A stretch of DNA of 41,855 nucleotides. Source: Micromonospora pallida (GTDB lineage Bacteria; Actinomycetota; Actinomycetes; Mycobacteriales; Micromonosporaceae). The notes beneath the pieces were generated by a model. That model ran no database searches. It was given only the letters and a program-made list of their open reading frames with translations, and was not told the origin of the DNA. The position numbers were made by a program, and so were the translations under genes. The stretch lies in assembly GCF_900090325.1 (NCBI RefSeq), contig NZ_FMHW01000004.1, forward strand, positions 1 to 41,855, given 5' to 3'. The first letter of the stretch is position 1; every line of letters begins with the position of its first letter. Positions 14,477 to 21,182 of this stretch are shown piece by piece.

Positions 14477-15810
14477 TCCGGTCGCGCCGACTTACGAGCG
14501 TCCGCCACCGCGTCCACCGCAGCGTCGATCGCCTGCGGCATCAGGTCCCCGTAGATCTCGCTCGTCGTGGCGAGCTGCTGGTGACCAAGCAGCCGCGAGA
14601 TGGCCAGGGGAGTCATCCGGGGGTCGCTGAAGAGCCAGCTCGCGTACGTGTGCCGTAGGTCGTGCCACGACGGCGCGGAGTGCAGCACGGTGGGACAGTC
14701 GCAGTCCGACACCGATCCGACCCGGGGGCCGTAGTGCGCCGCGCACCGCGTCGTGTCGTCGACAACCCGGGCGCCACACGGCTGCCCCGCCCACGTCGTA
14801 CCGCCGTAGTCTCGGCACCGACCGCGCGCGCCCTCCAGGCGCTCACCCTCGCCGGTCGGTGGGTGAGTGGGGCAGAGACGGGCCCGGAGAAGGGCCGGCT
14901 TCCACGCCTGGTCGTACATCCGGTCGTAGTCCAGGGCACCCTTGTCATCCCGGAAGATAAGCGTCTCTGGCGGCTGCCCCTCGACGAGTTTGGTGAGTGT
15001 GCGGTAGAGGTCGTCGCCGATTGGAAGAACTCGCTTGGCCCGGCCCTTCGTCGTGCCCAAGTACCGCTTGCCGCTTGCCTCCTTCCACGCCCGCCAGACC
15101 CTCAACCTCGGCCCCGAGGAATCAGTGGCCGGCACGAGGTGCATTGCGGCCAAGGCGGTCACTTCCGACCAGCGGAGCCCGGTTTCGACGATGCAATCCA
15201 GCAGCGAATGCCACTGCTTGGCAAACTGGGCACGCAGCAGCTCGAACTGCTGCGGCGTCAGGTAGACCGCGTGGTGCTCACCGGTGTCGTCGTCGGCCCG
15301 TTGATCCCGGATGAAGTCTGTGCCGTGGCACGGGTTCACGCTGATGTGCCCGTGGCGCATGGCAGCGGTGAGCGCGGTGTGCAGCAGCGAGTAGTAGCGG
15401 GTCACCGTCTTCTGGCTCATCCCGCTGGCGCGTAGTTCGTTTAGCCAGGTGCCGATAGCGACCGACGTGAGCTGAGGCAGGGGAGTGTCGCCGAAGGCGG
15501 GGTATATTCTGTCGCGGAGCTGTTGTTCGTACCGCTCTCGCGTTCCAGGTGAGATGCGAGTCTTCGACGGTAGCCATTCCTCGCACCACTGTTTCAGAGT
15601 GATGCCATCATCGGCAGGGGAATTGGAATCCCCCGTGGGAATGCCCATATCCGTGTACACGCGGTCGGCGGTGATGCGCCCTCGGTGGCCCTCGACGATC
15701 GATTTCGCCTCGTTGGCGTATTCCTCGGCAGGCCACGAGGTGTACTGCTTCTGGCCGTCGTACCGCCAGACGACCCGCCAGGAGTCCCCTCGTCGCTCGA
15801 TGCTCGCCAT
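14473..15810 (-). CDS. int: Tyrosine-type site-specific integrase
   Basis: 445 residues, ATG at 15810. The N-terminal arm-binding domain (RGDSWRVVWRYDGQKQYTSW) is followed by a SAM-like core-binding domain (EQQLRDRIYPAFGDTPLPQL). The catalytic residues are all visible: Arg in TGLRWSEVTAL, Lys in GTTKGRAKR, HxxR in HDLRHTYASWL, His in LLGHQQLATT and Tyr in SEIYGDLM. A Cys/His-rich insert (CPTHPP, RCRDYGG, CGARVV, CAAHYG, CDC) of about 65 residues lies just before the HxxR motif and could form a zinc site. The gene adjoins attP and should recombine it with a tRNA-Met gene. Confidence 0.93.
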   Translation of the reverse strand: MASIERRGDSWRVVWRYDGQKQYTSWPAEEYANEAKSIVEGHRGRITADRVYTDMGIPTGDSNSPADDGITLKQWCEEWLPSKTRISPGTRERYEQQLRDRIYPAFGDTPLPQLTSVAIGTWLNELRASGMSQKTVTRYYSLLHTALTAAMRHGHISVNPCHGTDFIRDQRADDDTGEHHAVYLTPQQFELLRAQFAKQWHSLLDCIVETGLRWSEVTALAAMHLVPATDSSGPRLRVWRAWKEASGKRYLGTTKGRAKRVLPIGDDLYRTLTKLVEGQPPETLIFRDDKGALDYDRMYDQAWKPALLRARLCPTHPPTGEGERLEGARGRCRDYGGTTWAGQPCGARVVDDTTRCAAHYGPRVGSVSDCDCPTVLHSAPSWHDLRHTYASWLFSDPRMTPLAISRLLGHQQLATTSEIYGDLMPQAIDAAVDAVADARKSARPD

Positions 15811-15946
15811 GGGGACAGATCATCGTCCCCATGGGGACACGGATCAAGCCTTACGGGTCCACTTGGGGTCGACAGAGTCACGGAACGCACAACATGAACC
15901 CGGACAATCTGTGTCACCGCAGCTCAGTATGGGGGTAGCCGATCGG

Positions 15947-15991
15947 CTCATAATCCCTCGGTCACGGGTTCGAGTCCCGTCCGCCCCACCA
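15947..15991 (+). other. attP: attP core: 3' half of a tRNA-Met(CAT) gene
   Basis: The 45 bases from the anticodon loop (CTCATAA, anticodon CAT) through the T-arm (GGTTCGAGTCC) and acceptor strand to CCA match an actinobacterial elongator tRNA-Met 3' half. The 5' half is not functional: the anticodon 5' stem and the acceptor partner GGGGCGG are missing. The sequence just upstream keeps a D-arm-like AGCTCAGT. This is the form expected of attP: integration would restore an intact tRNA with host 5' sequence. Only one such site exists in the window. Confidence 0.85.
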
Positions 15992-16008
15992 TTGTTTACC
16001 AGGCGAAA

Positions 16009-16037
16009 CGGCCCTCCGGATATCGACCGGAGGGCCG
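16009..16037 (-). terminator. Hairpin terminator between attP core and membrane-protein gene
   Basis: CGGCCCTCCGG (16009-16019) and CCGGAGGGCCG (16027-16037) form a perfect 11-bp stem with a 7-base loop. It follows the gene ending at 16071 on the minus strand and would keep its transcripts out of attP and the integrase gene. Confidence 0.75.
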
Positions 16038-16070
16038 CGACTTTCCGCATGGGGACATCTTGGGGACAGG

Positions 16071-16493
16071 TTAGCGAATCTGGGTGACCTTGCCGCCACC
16101 CGGCAGCGCGGCAGCAAGGCGGTCTACGGTGTCCCCAACCGCCTCGGCGTGGGTCAACGACCGACTGCACACGACGTCCATCGCAATGAGCATCTCGTCG
16201 TGCTGGCGGGCTGAATCCCGGCGCATGATCCACGTCGCAGCCATAATCGCGGCAGCGATAACAGAGGTCGACGCGGACCCGACCCACACGAGGTGCGCAA
16301 CGGTTACTGGCTGGTCGTGCCACAAGACAGCGGCCCACACGAGCGTAGCCCAGATCATGGGCGTAGCGATGATGGTGGCAATGAGGCAACGGGTGGAGCC
16401 CGGTCCGGGGCCCCGGCTCCGGTAAGTCTCCTGCTGGGTGCGGGCAGCCTGAACGGCGTCCCGGATGGTGGTAGGCGTTTCGGGCACTGACAA
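16071..16493 (-). CDS. Two-pass membrane protein beside attP
   Basis: 140 residues from TTG 16493 (GGAGG four bases upstream); GTG 16487 is the alternative. Two membrane segments, LIATIIATPMIWATLVWAAV and WVGSASTSVIAAAIMAATWI, are followed by a cytoplasmic tail with Arg/His and a final helix (AEAVGDTVDRLAAALPGG). A gene at this place, expressed from the lysogenic side of attP, would stay linked to the prophage end and is a typical site for superinfection-exclusion proteins. That role is inference. No family recognised. Confidence 0.6.
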   Translation of the reverse strand: MSVPETPTTIRDAVQAARTQQETYRSRGPGPGSTRCLIATIIATPMIWATLVWAAVLWHDQPVTVAHLVWVGSASTSVIAAAIMAATWIMRRDSARQHDEMLIAMDVVCSRSLTHAEAVGDTVDRLAAALPGGGKVTQIR

Positions 16494-16554
16494 TCGACCT
16501 CCCGTGGACTGGCGGACGATAGGCCATCGTCACACACGCGTCACACACCAAACG

Positions 16555-16607
16555 CAATTTGCATCAGATGGGAACCGCTTACTGTGACATTCCCATGAGG
16601 CAAATTG
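16555..16607. promoter_or_regulatory. AT-rich bipartite dyad upstream of the membrane-protein gene
   Basis: CAATTTGC (16555-16562) and ATGGGAA (16568-16574) are mirrored by TTCCCAT (16590-16596) and GCAAATTG (16600-16607), with a 15-base centre. Both arm pairs are perfect. The region 16494-16713 holds no gene and is markedly less GC-rich than elsewhere. A dimeric or tetrameric regulator site is likely, possibly for a GntR protein encoded just upstream. Confidence 0.5.
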
Positions 16608-16713
16608 GTCGGAGCTGATTGGATTTGCCCCGCGCTGCGATCACCCTAAATATGTACTCTGCGAGAAGTCGCGGTAACTGAACAGCAAGATCGGCGATCT
16701 TGGAAGGCCTGAT

Positions 16714-17118
16714 CTAGCTGTGGGTGATCTCCGCGCGGTCCGCCGGGTAGACACCCCGCACCCGGCCGCCCAGGATCACCACGAGCACCGGGACACCCTC
16801 CGGGATGTCCATCTCCGCCCGCTCCTCCACGGTGGGCATCCGGGAGCGCGTCACAGCCCCGCGCGGCACCGCAACCCGCTCCAGGTCGACCAGCTCCCGC
16901 ACGCGGGTGCCGCGTCCAGATGCCACGTCGACCAGGCCCTCCGCTCGCAGCATCGCTACCGCCCGCCGGACCGTACCGCGGCCTACCCCGTGCTCCTGAC
17001 TCAGGCGCGTCTCCGAGGGCAGCCGAGCGCCGGGCGCCCACTCTCCGGCACGCAGGCGGGCACGCAGCTCGTCAGCGAGCTGCCGGTGCCTGGGCACCCC
17101 GGAGTGCAGGTCGATCAC
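16714..17118 (-). CDS. GntR-family transcriptional regulator
   Basis: 134 residues from GTG 17118. The winged HTH VPRHRQLADELRARLRAGEW, PGARLPSETRLSQEHGVGRG, TVRRAVAMLRAEGLVDVASG is a textbook GntR domain. The remaining part (VDLERVAVPRGAVTRSRMPT and PEGVPVLVVILGGRVRGVYP) is about half a UTRA domain, so ligand binding is doubtful. No ribosome site is seen. A TACCGT -10-like element seven bases before the GTG suggests a leaderless mRNA. Three AACGTTCG repeats lie 28-60 bp upstream, the likely operator. Confidence 0.8.
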   Translation of the reverse strand: MIDLHSGVPRHRQLADELRARLRAGEWAPGARLPSETRLSQEHGVGRGTVRRAVAMLRAEGLVDVASGRGTRVRELVDLERVAVPRGAVTRSRMPTVEERAEMDIPEGVPVLVVILGGRVRGVYPADRAEITHS

Positions 17119-17145
17119 CTGGCGGACGGTATGAGGGCAGGGTAG

Positions 17146-17178
17146 AACGTTCGGACGGTGCAACGTTCGAACGTTCGA
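17146..17178. promoter_or_regulatory. Triple AACGTTCG operator
   Basis: AACGTTCG is present at 17146, 17162 and 17170. The last two form the perfect 14-bp palindrome AACGTTCGAACGTT. Steps are 16 and 8 bp. It lies between the stop of the second GntR gene and the -10-like element of the first, as expected for autoregulation. Confidence 0.6.
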
Positions 17179-17187
17179 CCCGGATCC

Positions 17188-17418
17188 CTACTCCTCAGCG
17201 GCCTGGCGGCGGACGTACGTGCCCTTCCCTTGCCAGGTCTCGATCACCCCGGACTCCTCGAGGATGCGAAGCGCGTACTTGACCGGTGTGGGCGACACGT
17301 CGTACTGCGCGCAGAGCTGGGCGATGGTCGGCAACTGCTCACCCGGCTTGAGTTGGCCGGTCTCGATGGCTGTGCGGATATCGGCGATGATCTGCCGGAA
17401 GGCAGGCGTGCGGGGCAT
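17188..17418 (-). CDS. Minimal GntR-family regulator (HTH only)
   Basis: 76 residues, ATG at 17418 with GGAG upstream. MPRTPAFRQIIADIRTAIET, GQLKPGEQLPTIAQLCAQYD, VSPTPVKYALRILEESGVIE, TWQGKGTYVRRQ is a complete winged HTH with the GKGTYV wing, and nothing else. Small GntR proteins of this kind (YtrA-like or SpdA/KorSA-like relatives) occur on actinomycete mobile elements. Its promoter faces the plus operon at 17489-17518 across a palindromic operator. Confidence 0.8.
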   Translation of the reverse strand: MPRTPAFRQIIADIRTAIETGQLKPGEQLPTIAQLCAQYDVSPTPVKYALRILEESGVIETWQGKGTYVRRQAAEE

Positions 17419-17488
17419 GGCGGGCTCCGGCTGGTCTCGTTGGCACCCTCGAGCCTGCCACTCGCCGTGACGCAATGTGTGTCCTAGG

Positions 17489-17518
17489 TTGACTTGGTGT
17501 ACCAAGTGTTCCTACTGT
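17489..17518 (+). promoter_or_regulatory. Promoter with embedded operator for the 17.6-18.3 kb plus operon
   Basis: TTGACT (17489-17494), an 18-base spacer and TACTGT (17513-17518) resemble a sigma-70-type promoter. The perfect inverted repeat ACTTGGT-gt-ACCAAGT (17492-17507) covers the -35 end and the spacer, so a dimeric repressor would block polymerase. The adjacent, divergently read minimal GntR protein is the obvious candidate. A 16-bp direct repeat, GGCTGGTCTCGTTGGC, flanks this segment at 17429 and 17525. Confidence 0.65.
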
Positions 17519-17630
17519 CGGGGTGGCTGGTCTCGTTGGCGCGATCCGGCCGACCCGCCGGGCGGGGGCCCGCAGCCCCTGTGCTGCTCCCGCCCCGCCC
17601 GGCTCCCACCTCCACCCCAAGGAGGACGCC

Positions 17631-17825
17631 GTGGAAACCAGCAGCCCAGACCGATCACCCAGGGCCTACCCGGTCCCCGACGGCCGCCCGCCATGGCCGG
17701 ACGGCGACACCATTCCCCAGCCGCCCCGGCCGGAGCCGCCGCCGGTGAGCCGCCAGCAGTACGCCTACGGCGGCCTGGTCGTCGCCCTGGTGGTGGCCGC
17801 CATCGTGATCGGGGTACTGCGGTGA
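17631..17825 (+). CDS. Small tail-anchored membrane protein
   Basis: 64 residues from GTG 17631, preceded by AAGGAGG with 5-base spacing. The first 40 residues are Pro-rich (AYPVPDGRPPWPDGDTIPQP) and the last 20 form one membrane segment (GGLVVALVVAAIVIGVLR). The topology is that of a tail-anchored protein. It is coupled to the next gene by GTGA. Function unknown. The Pro-rich arm may bind a partner. Confidence 0.6.
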   Translation: METSSPDRSPRAYPVPDGRPPWPDGDTIPQPPRPEPPPVSRQQYAYGGLVVALVVAAIVIGVLR

Positions 17826-18061
17826 GCAGCGGCACCCACGAAGCCCTCGCCATCGAGATCAGCGACGCCGCCACGCTCGACCTGTGGGCGATCATGGACC
17901 GGCATGCACCCAGCTACGGCGTGTGCCAGCAGTGCCGCCGCCGGTGCCCGTGCCCGGCCAGGGCCGAGGCCCGAGCGGAGCTGATCCTCGCTGGACGGCT
18001 CAACCAGCCCCGACCCGCCACCCCCGCAGACCCCCGGACGCAGAGCGCGGCCGGCGAGTAG
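17822..18061 (+). CDS. Small Cys-rich hypothetical protein
   Basis: 79 residues from GTG 17822 (GTGA overlap). After an acidic start (TLDLWAIMDRHAPSYG) it has VCQQCRRRCPCPARAEARAE, a C..C...C.C cluster compatible with zinc or Fe-S binding, and a Pro-rich tail. It sits between the membrane protein and the DUF397 gene in one operon. No family assigned. Confidence 0.5.
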   Translation: MSSGTHEALAIEISDAATLDLWAIMDRHAPSYGVCQQCRRRCPCPARAEARAELILAGRLNQPRPATPADPRTQSAAGE

Positions 18062-18073
18062 ATGGAGTACAGC

Positions 18074-18262
18074 ATGCGCCAGATGAAGTGGACCCGGCCG
18101 ACCCGGTGCGACAACTCCGGACCCAACTGCCCGGAGGTGGCAATCGGGGACGACGGAACCCGGTACGTGCGGGACTCGGAGCGCCCCGACGAGGTGGTCA
18201 CCTTCAGCCCCGCCGGGTGGGACGCGCTGGTCGGGTCGATCCGCGACGGCCAGCAGCTCTGA
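18074..18262 (+). CDS. DUF397 domain protein
   Basis: 62 residues from ATG 18074 (GGAG six bases upstream); ATG 18062, right after the previous stop, is an alternative. The body WTRPTRCDNSGPNCPEVAIG, DDGTRYVRDSERPDEVVTFS, PAGWDALVGSIRDG matches DUF397, a family almost limited to actinobacteria: W.RS.....NCVEVA...g...vRDS..P....F....W..fv..i..G. DUF397 proteins usually pair with an XRE regulator and act on development or as antitoxin-like partners. Here the nearest partner is instead a PP2C phosphatase. Confidence 0.8.
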   Translation: MRQMKWTRPTRCDNSGPNCPEVAIGDDGTRYVRDSERPDEVVTFSPAGWDALVGSIRDGQQL

Positions 18263-18275
18263 CCTCAGCACCGCG

Positions 18276-18307
18276 ACGGCTCCGGAACCGGGCGGTTCCG
18301 GAGCCGT
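18276..18307 (+). terminator. Strong hairpin terminator after the DUF397 gene
   Basis: ACGGCTCCGGAACC (18276-18289) pairs perfectly with GGTTCCGGAGCCGT (18294-18307), a 14-bp stem with a four-base loop. The following phosphatase gene starts 36 bases later, so its expression may depend on read-through or a promoter I cannot see. Confidence 0.75.
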
Positions 18308-18342
18308 CACCGTATCGCCTCAACGTCACCCCTGGAGGACCA

Positions 18343-19125
18343 GTGATCACCACCCAGCAGTGCGGAACCCTTGCGGTTACGCTGGCCAGCGCGAGCCGCA
18401 TCGGCGGCCGCGACGCAAACGCCGACGCGGCGAGCGTCGTCGGGAATCCCCTCGGCGTGGCCGCCGCGGTCATCGACGGCATCGGCTCCAGTCCGGCCGT
18501 CGTCGCCGCAGCACGTCGTGCCGCCGGCACCGCCGCGATCGTCGCCTCCCACCGCGGCGCCCAGGCCGGCATCATGGCCGCCGCCGACACCTACCCGGAC
18601 TACCCGCGCAGCCCCAACGCCGTGGCCGCAGTCGCCTCGATCGAGCCGGGCGGGCGCATCGAGATCGCCCACGTGGGCGACTGCGCGGTATGGACGTGGT
18701 CGGCGGCAGCCGGACTACGGCGGTGGACCGTGGACCAGACCGCCGGGCAGCACGTTGCGCACATGATGCGCAACCCCGGCCTCACCGCGATGGACCGCGC
18801 AGCCCTCGCCGACCACGGCGACAAGGTCGTCGCCGCGCTCGACGACTACGTGCTCAACGGCCTGGTCTACGCGACCATCAGCACGATCTCGTGGACGCCG
18901 CTGCGCGGGGAGGCCGCTGACGTCGACCTGATCGTCCTGACGAGCGACGGCGTGCACAAGCCGCTGTCCGACGAGCAGATCGCCGAGCTGGTCGAGCGCC
19001 ACGCCGATGACGCCCAGGCTCTCGCCGACGCGCTGGTGGACGCCGGCACGGGCTTGCCGCGTACCGACCCGGACGAGGCCCCCGACAACGCCACGGCCGC
19101 CGTCATCTTGATTCGGAAGAACTGA
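18343..19125 (+). CDS. PP2C-family serine/threonine phosphatase
   Basis: 260 residues from GTG 18343 (GGAGG four bases upstream). PP2C motifs appear in order: GGRDANAD (21-28), VIDGIGSS (43-50), HVGDCAVWTW near 107, LTSDGVHKPLSD near 203 and DNATAAVIL at the end. The metal-binding aspartates of all four motifs are present, so it should be active. It has no membrane anchor, PAS or GAF domain. It would remove phosphate from Ser/Thr proteins and so oppose host PknB-type kinases. Convergent with a GntR/UTRA gene over a shared terminator. Uncommon cargo for a phage of this size. Confidence 0.85.
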   Translation: MITTQQCGTLAVTLASASRIGGRDANADAASVVGNPLGVAAAVIDGIGSSPAVVAAARRAAGTAAIVASHRGAQAGIMAAADTYPDYPRSPNAVAAVASIEPGGRIEIAHVGDCAVWTWSAAAGLRRWTVDQTAGQHVAHMMRNPGLTAMDRAALADHGDKVVAALDDYVLNGLVYATISTISWTPLRGEAADVDLIVLTSDGVHKPLSDEQIAELVERHADDAQALADALVDAGTGLPRTDPDEAPDNATAAVILIRKN

Positions 19126-19139
19126 CCCCAGGCACACCG

Positions 19140-19170
19140 CCGCCCCCGGACCGAGCACGGCCGGGGGCGG
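19140..19170. terminator. Bidirectional terminator between convergent genes
   Basis: CCGCCCCCGG-type stem: bases 19140-19149 pair with 19161-19170 (10 bp, 11-base loop). Placed between the phosphatase stop (19125) and the GntR/UTRA stop (19184), which read toward each other. Confidence 0.75.
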
Positions 19171-19183
19171 AACTCTGCGTGGG

Positions 19184-19963
19184 CTACAGGTCGATCACGT
19201 ACTCCAACTCGACCCGGTCACCCGGTAACACAATCTCCAGCGCGGTCTCGACCGGACGATCCCCGGCCAAGCTGATCCGGGTGATCGTCATGACCGGCAC
19301 TCGGTCGCCGATGGCCAGGATCCGCGCCTCCTCCTCGCTCGGCATCCGGGTGCGGGGCCGCTCGATGATCCGGGTCAGCCGAACGCCCAGCGACGCGAGC
19401 TGCGCGGTGTTGCCCCCGGGCCAGGGCTCCCGATCCGGATCAGCCACCGGCGTCCCGGCCACCATATCCAGCAGCAAGTACGAGGTGCTGATCTGCTGAG
19501 GCACGCCGTGGCTGCGGAAGACAAAGTGGCGGCGGAGCAGCGGCGTGCCGACGTCGACCTGGAGCAGCTCGGCGAGGCGCTCGTCGGCGCCGACCTCCGC
19601 GAAGTCCTTGTCCATCGAGAACGCGTCCCAGCCAATCCGCTGGTCGGCGGTGAAGCTCGTCGCCGGGCCGTCCGGGGTGCCGTCGCGCTGCTCGACCTCC
19701 ACGCGGTACCGCTCCGGACCGAGCCGGCGCACCGGCCAACGCGGACGCACGTGCGACCCCCGGTGACGTGCGGTCGAAATCAGGCCCTCCGCGCGGAGCA
19801 GGCCGATGGCCTCACGCACTGTGCCGCGGGCGACGTCCCACTCCTGCATCAGCTCCACCTCGGTGGGCAGCGGGGCTCCGGCAGGGAGCATCCCGGACTC
19901 GATGCGACGGCGCAGGTCGTCGGCGATCTGCCGGTACCGGGGCTGCTGTCGGGGTGGGGACAT
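19184..19963 (-). CDS. GntR/UTRA (HutC-type, KorSA-like) repressor
   Basis: 259 residues from ATG 19963; GTG 19972 is an alternative. The N-terminal GntR domain (RYRQIADDLRRRIESGMLPA, GAPLPTEVELMQEWDVARGT, VREAIGLLRAEGLISTARHR) is followed by a full UTRA effector domain (about 95-255: LLQVDVGTPLLRRHFVFRSH, RTRMPSEEEARILAIGDRVP, ETALEIVLPGDRVELEYVI). This architecture is that of KorSA, the transfer-control repressor of actinomycete integrative elements. It faces the SpdB-like operon across a GTCTAGAC operator and probably represses both itself and that operon. Confidence 0.85.
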   Translation of the reverse strand: MSPPRQQPRYRQIADDLRRRIESGMLPAGAPLPTEVELMQEWDVARGTVREAIGLLRAEGLISTARHRGSHVRPRWPVRRLGPERYRVEVEQRDGTPDGPATSFTADQRIGWDAFSMDKDFAEVGADERLAELLQVDVGTPLLRRHFVFRSHGVPQQISTSYLLLDMVAGTPVADPDREPWPGGNTAQLASLGVRLTRIIERPRTRMPSEEEARILAIGDRVPVMTITRISLAGDRPVETALEIVLPGDRVELEYVIDL

Positions 19964-20020
19964 GGCGATCACGGTACCGCCCTTGTCTGCATCTTCTGTC
20001 TGGACGCTGGCCCACAGAAA

Positions 20021-20049
20021 GTAACAGAGTTTCGTCTAGACTTATAGAC
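20021..20049. promoter_or_regulatory. HutC-type operator and promoter between GntR/UTRA and SpdB-like genes
   Basis: GTCTAGAC (20034-20041) fits the GT-N-TA-N-AC consensus of HutC-class GntR repressors and is the left part of GTCTA-N6-TAGAC (20034-20049). TAGACT (20037-20042) or TATAGA (20043-20048) could be the -10; GTAACA (20021) a weak -35. The gap 19973-20073 is AT-rich against its neighbours. Confidence 0.6.
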
Positions 20050-20073
20050 AGCACATAGGTAGCCTCGGACGCC

Positions 20074-21180
20074 ATGAGCACCGCGACCGATGCCCCCACC
20101 GGGGCGGCCACCCGCACCACCACGGTCGGAGCCCCCACCGTCATCGCCCTCTTGCTGATCGCCGGCGTCTGGGTGTGCGGCGCCGTCTGGTCCTACGAGG
20201 AGCAGACCCACCTCGCGAAGAGCCTCGGCTTCCAGACGCCCGAACTCCTGCCGCTCACCCTCGACGGCATGGCGGTGGCCATGGCCGCCGTCGCCTTCGC
20301 CGCGAGCCTCGACGCCAGGCCGGCGGTCTACGCCCGACTCATCACCGCCGTGGCCATCGGTGCCAGCGCGGCCAGCAACGCCAGCGCGGCATGGCGGCGG
20401 TCAGACGGTGACGAGCAGACCGTGATCCTCGCGGCCGGCGTCGCCGTGGCCGCGATGTTCGCCTTCGAGGTCCTGTTGGGTGAGGTGCGCCGGCAGGTGC
20501 TGCGCCGTCGTGGCCAGCCGGGGCCGGTGGCCATCGTCTACCCCCGGATGGTCCGGCTCGCCCTGGCTCCGTGGCCGACGTTCGCGGCGTGGCGGCGGCT
20601 GGTCCTGGACGCCACCGACCCGCAGCGCGACTTCGGCAAGCGGCCACCGATCAAGGCGACCGTGGTCGACGAATCTGACCCGGGCATCCAGCTCTGCCGG
20701 CAGCTCGAGCAGCAGATGGCCACCGCCCGTCAGGCTCTGTCTCCAGGTATTGCCCGGGTGGCTATGGCCGACCATGCCCTCACCCGGTGGCCGGCCACGA
20801 CCGCGCGCCCGGTTCCGGCCGTGGTCGCTCCGGAGCGCCGGGCGCTGTCGACCACGGCCGCGCCCGTCCCGACCACGGCGGTCGCCTCGGAGTCGACCAC
20901 CGTGGCGGCCACGAAGCCGGCCACGCGACGCCGCACCGTGGTCGCCCGGACCGACCACGCGCCGACCACGAAGACCACCCGGAAGGCGACCACGAAGACG
21001 GTCACGAAGTCGACCACGGCCGGCAGCGAGGCCGACCGTACGGCCGCCGCGTACGCCGCCTTCGTGGCCGACCACGGCCACCCGCCGTCCGGTGCCGAAC
21101 TGGCGACCATGGCCGGCGTCAGCAAGTCCTACGCCAACAACTGGAAGCGCGACCACGCGCCGGCCACGAAGGAGAACTGA
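20074..21180 (+). CDS. SpdB2-like DUF2637 membrane protein with C-terminal HTH
   Basis: 368 residues from ATG 20074. Four membrane segments in the first 135 residues (VIALLLIAGVWVCGAVWSYE, LPLTLDGMAVAMAAVAFAAS, LITAVAIGASAASNASAAWR, VILAAGVAVAAMFAFEVLLG) define the DUF2637/SpdB2 family, which assists spread of conjugative plasmids between Streptomyces hyphae. A long basic Thr/Ala/Pro linker (TTKTTRKATTKTVTKSTTAG) leads to a small HTH (AAYAAFVADHGHPPSGAELA, TMAGVSKSYANNWKR). In a phage it may help DNA move between mycelial compartments or act as a membrane-linked DNA binder. No TraB/FtsK translocase is present in the window. Confidence 0.8.
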   Translation: MSTATDAPTGAATRTTTVGAPTVIALLLIAGVWVCGAVWSYEEQTHLAKSLGFQTPELLPLTLDGMAVAMAAVAFAASLDARPAVYARLITAVAIGASAASNASAAWRRSDGDEQTVILAAGVAVAAMFAFEVLLGEVRRQVLRRRGQPGPVAIVYPRMVRLALAPWPTFAAWRRLVLDATDPQRDFGKRPPIKATVVDESDPGIQLCRQLEQQMATARQALSPGIARVAMADHALTRWPATTARPVPAVVAPERRALSTTAAPVPTTAVASESTTVAATKPATRRRTVVARTDHAPTTKTTRKATTKTVTKSTTAGSEADRTAAAYAAFVADHGHPPSGAELATMAGVSKSYANNWKRDHAPATKEN

Positions 21181-21182
21181 CC

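Larger units (their letters stand above)
15810..16068. other. attP arms with TGGGGACA direct repeats (arm-type integrase sites)
   Basis: TGGGGACA occurs at 15810 and 15832 on the left of the core (22 bp apart) and at 16050 and 16061 on the right (11 bp apart), all in the same orientation; a reversed copy is at 16130. Spacings equal one or two helical turns. Tyrosine integrases bind such short repeats with their N-terminal domain. The left pair overlaps the integrase start, so integrase could repress its own gene. Confidence 0.65.

Noticed and set aside
15920..15991. Complete functional tRNA-Met gene
   Set aside because: Only the 3' half from the anticodon loop is intact; acceptor and anticodon 5' strands do not pair, so it is an attP core.
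18074..19125. Classical toxin-antitoxin pair formed by DUF397 and its neighbour
   Set aside because: The neighbour is a PP2C phosphatase with intact motifs, separated by a strong terminator, not a known toxin or XRE partner.
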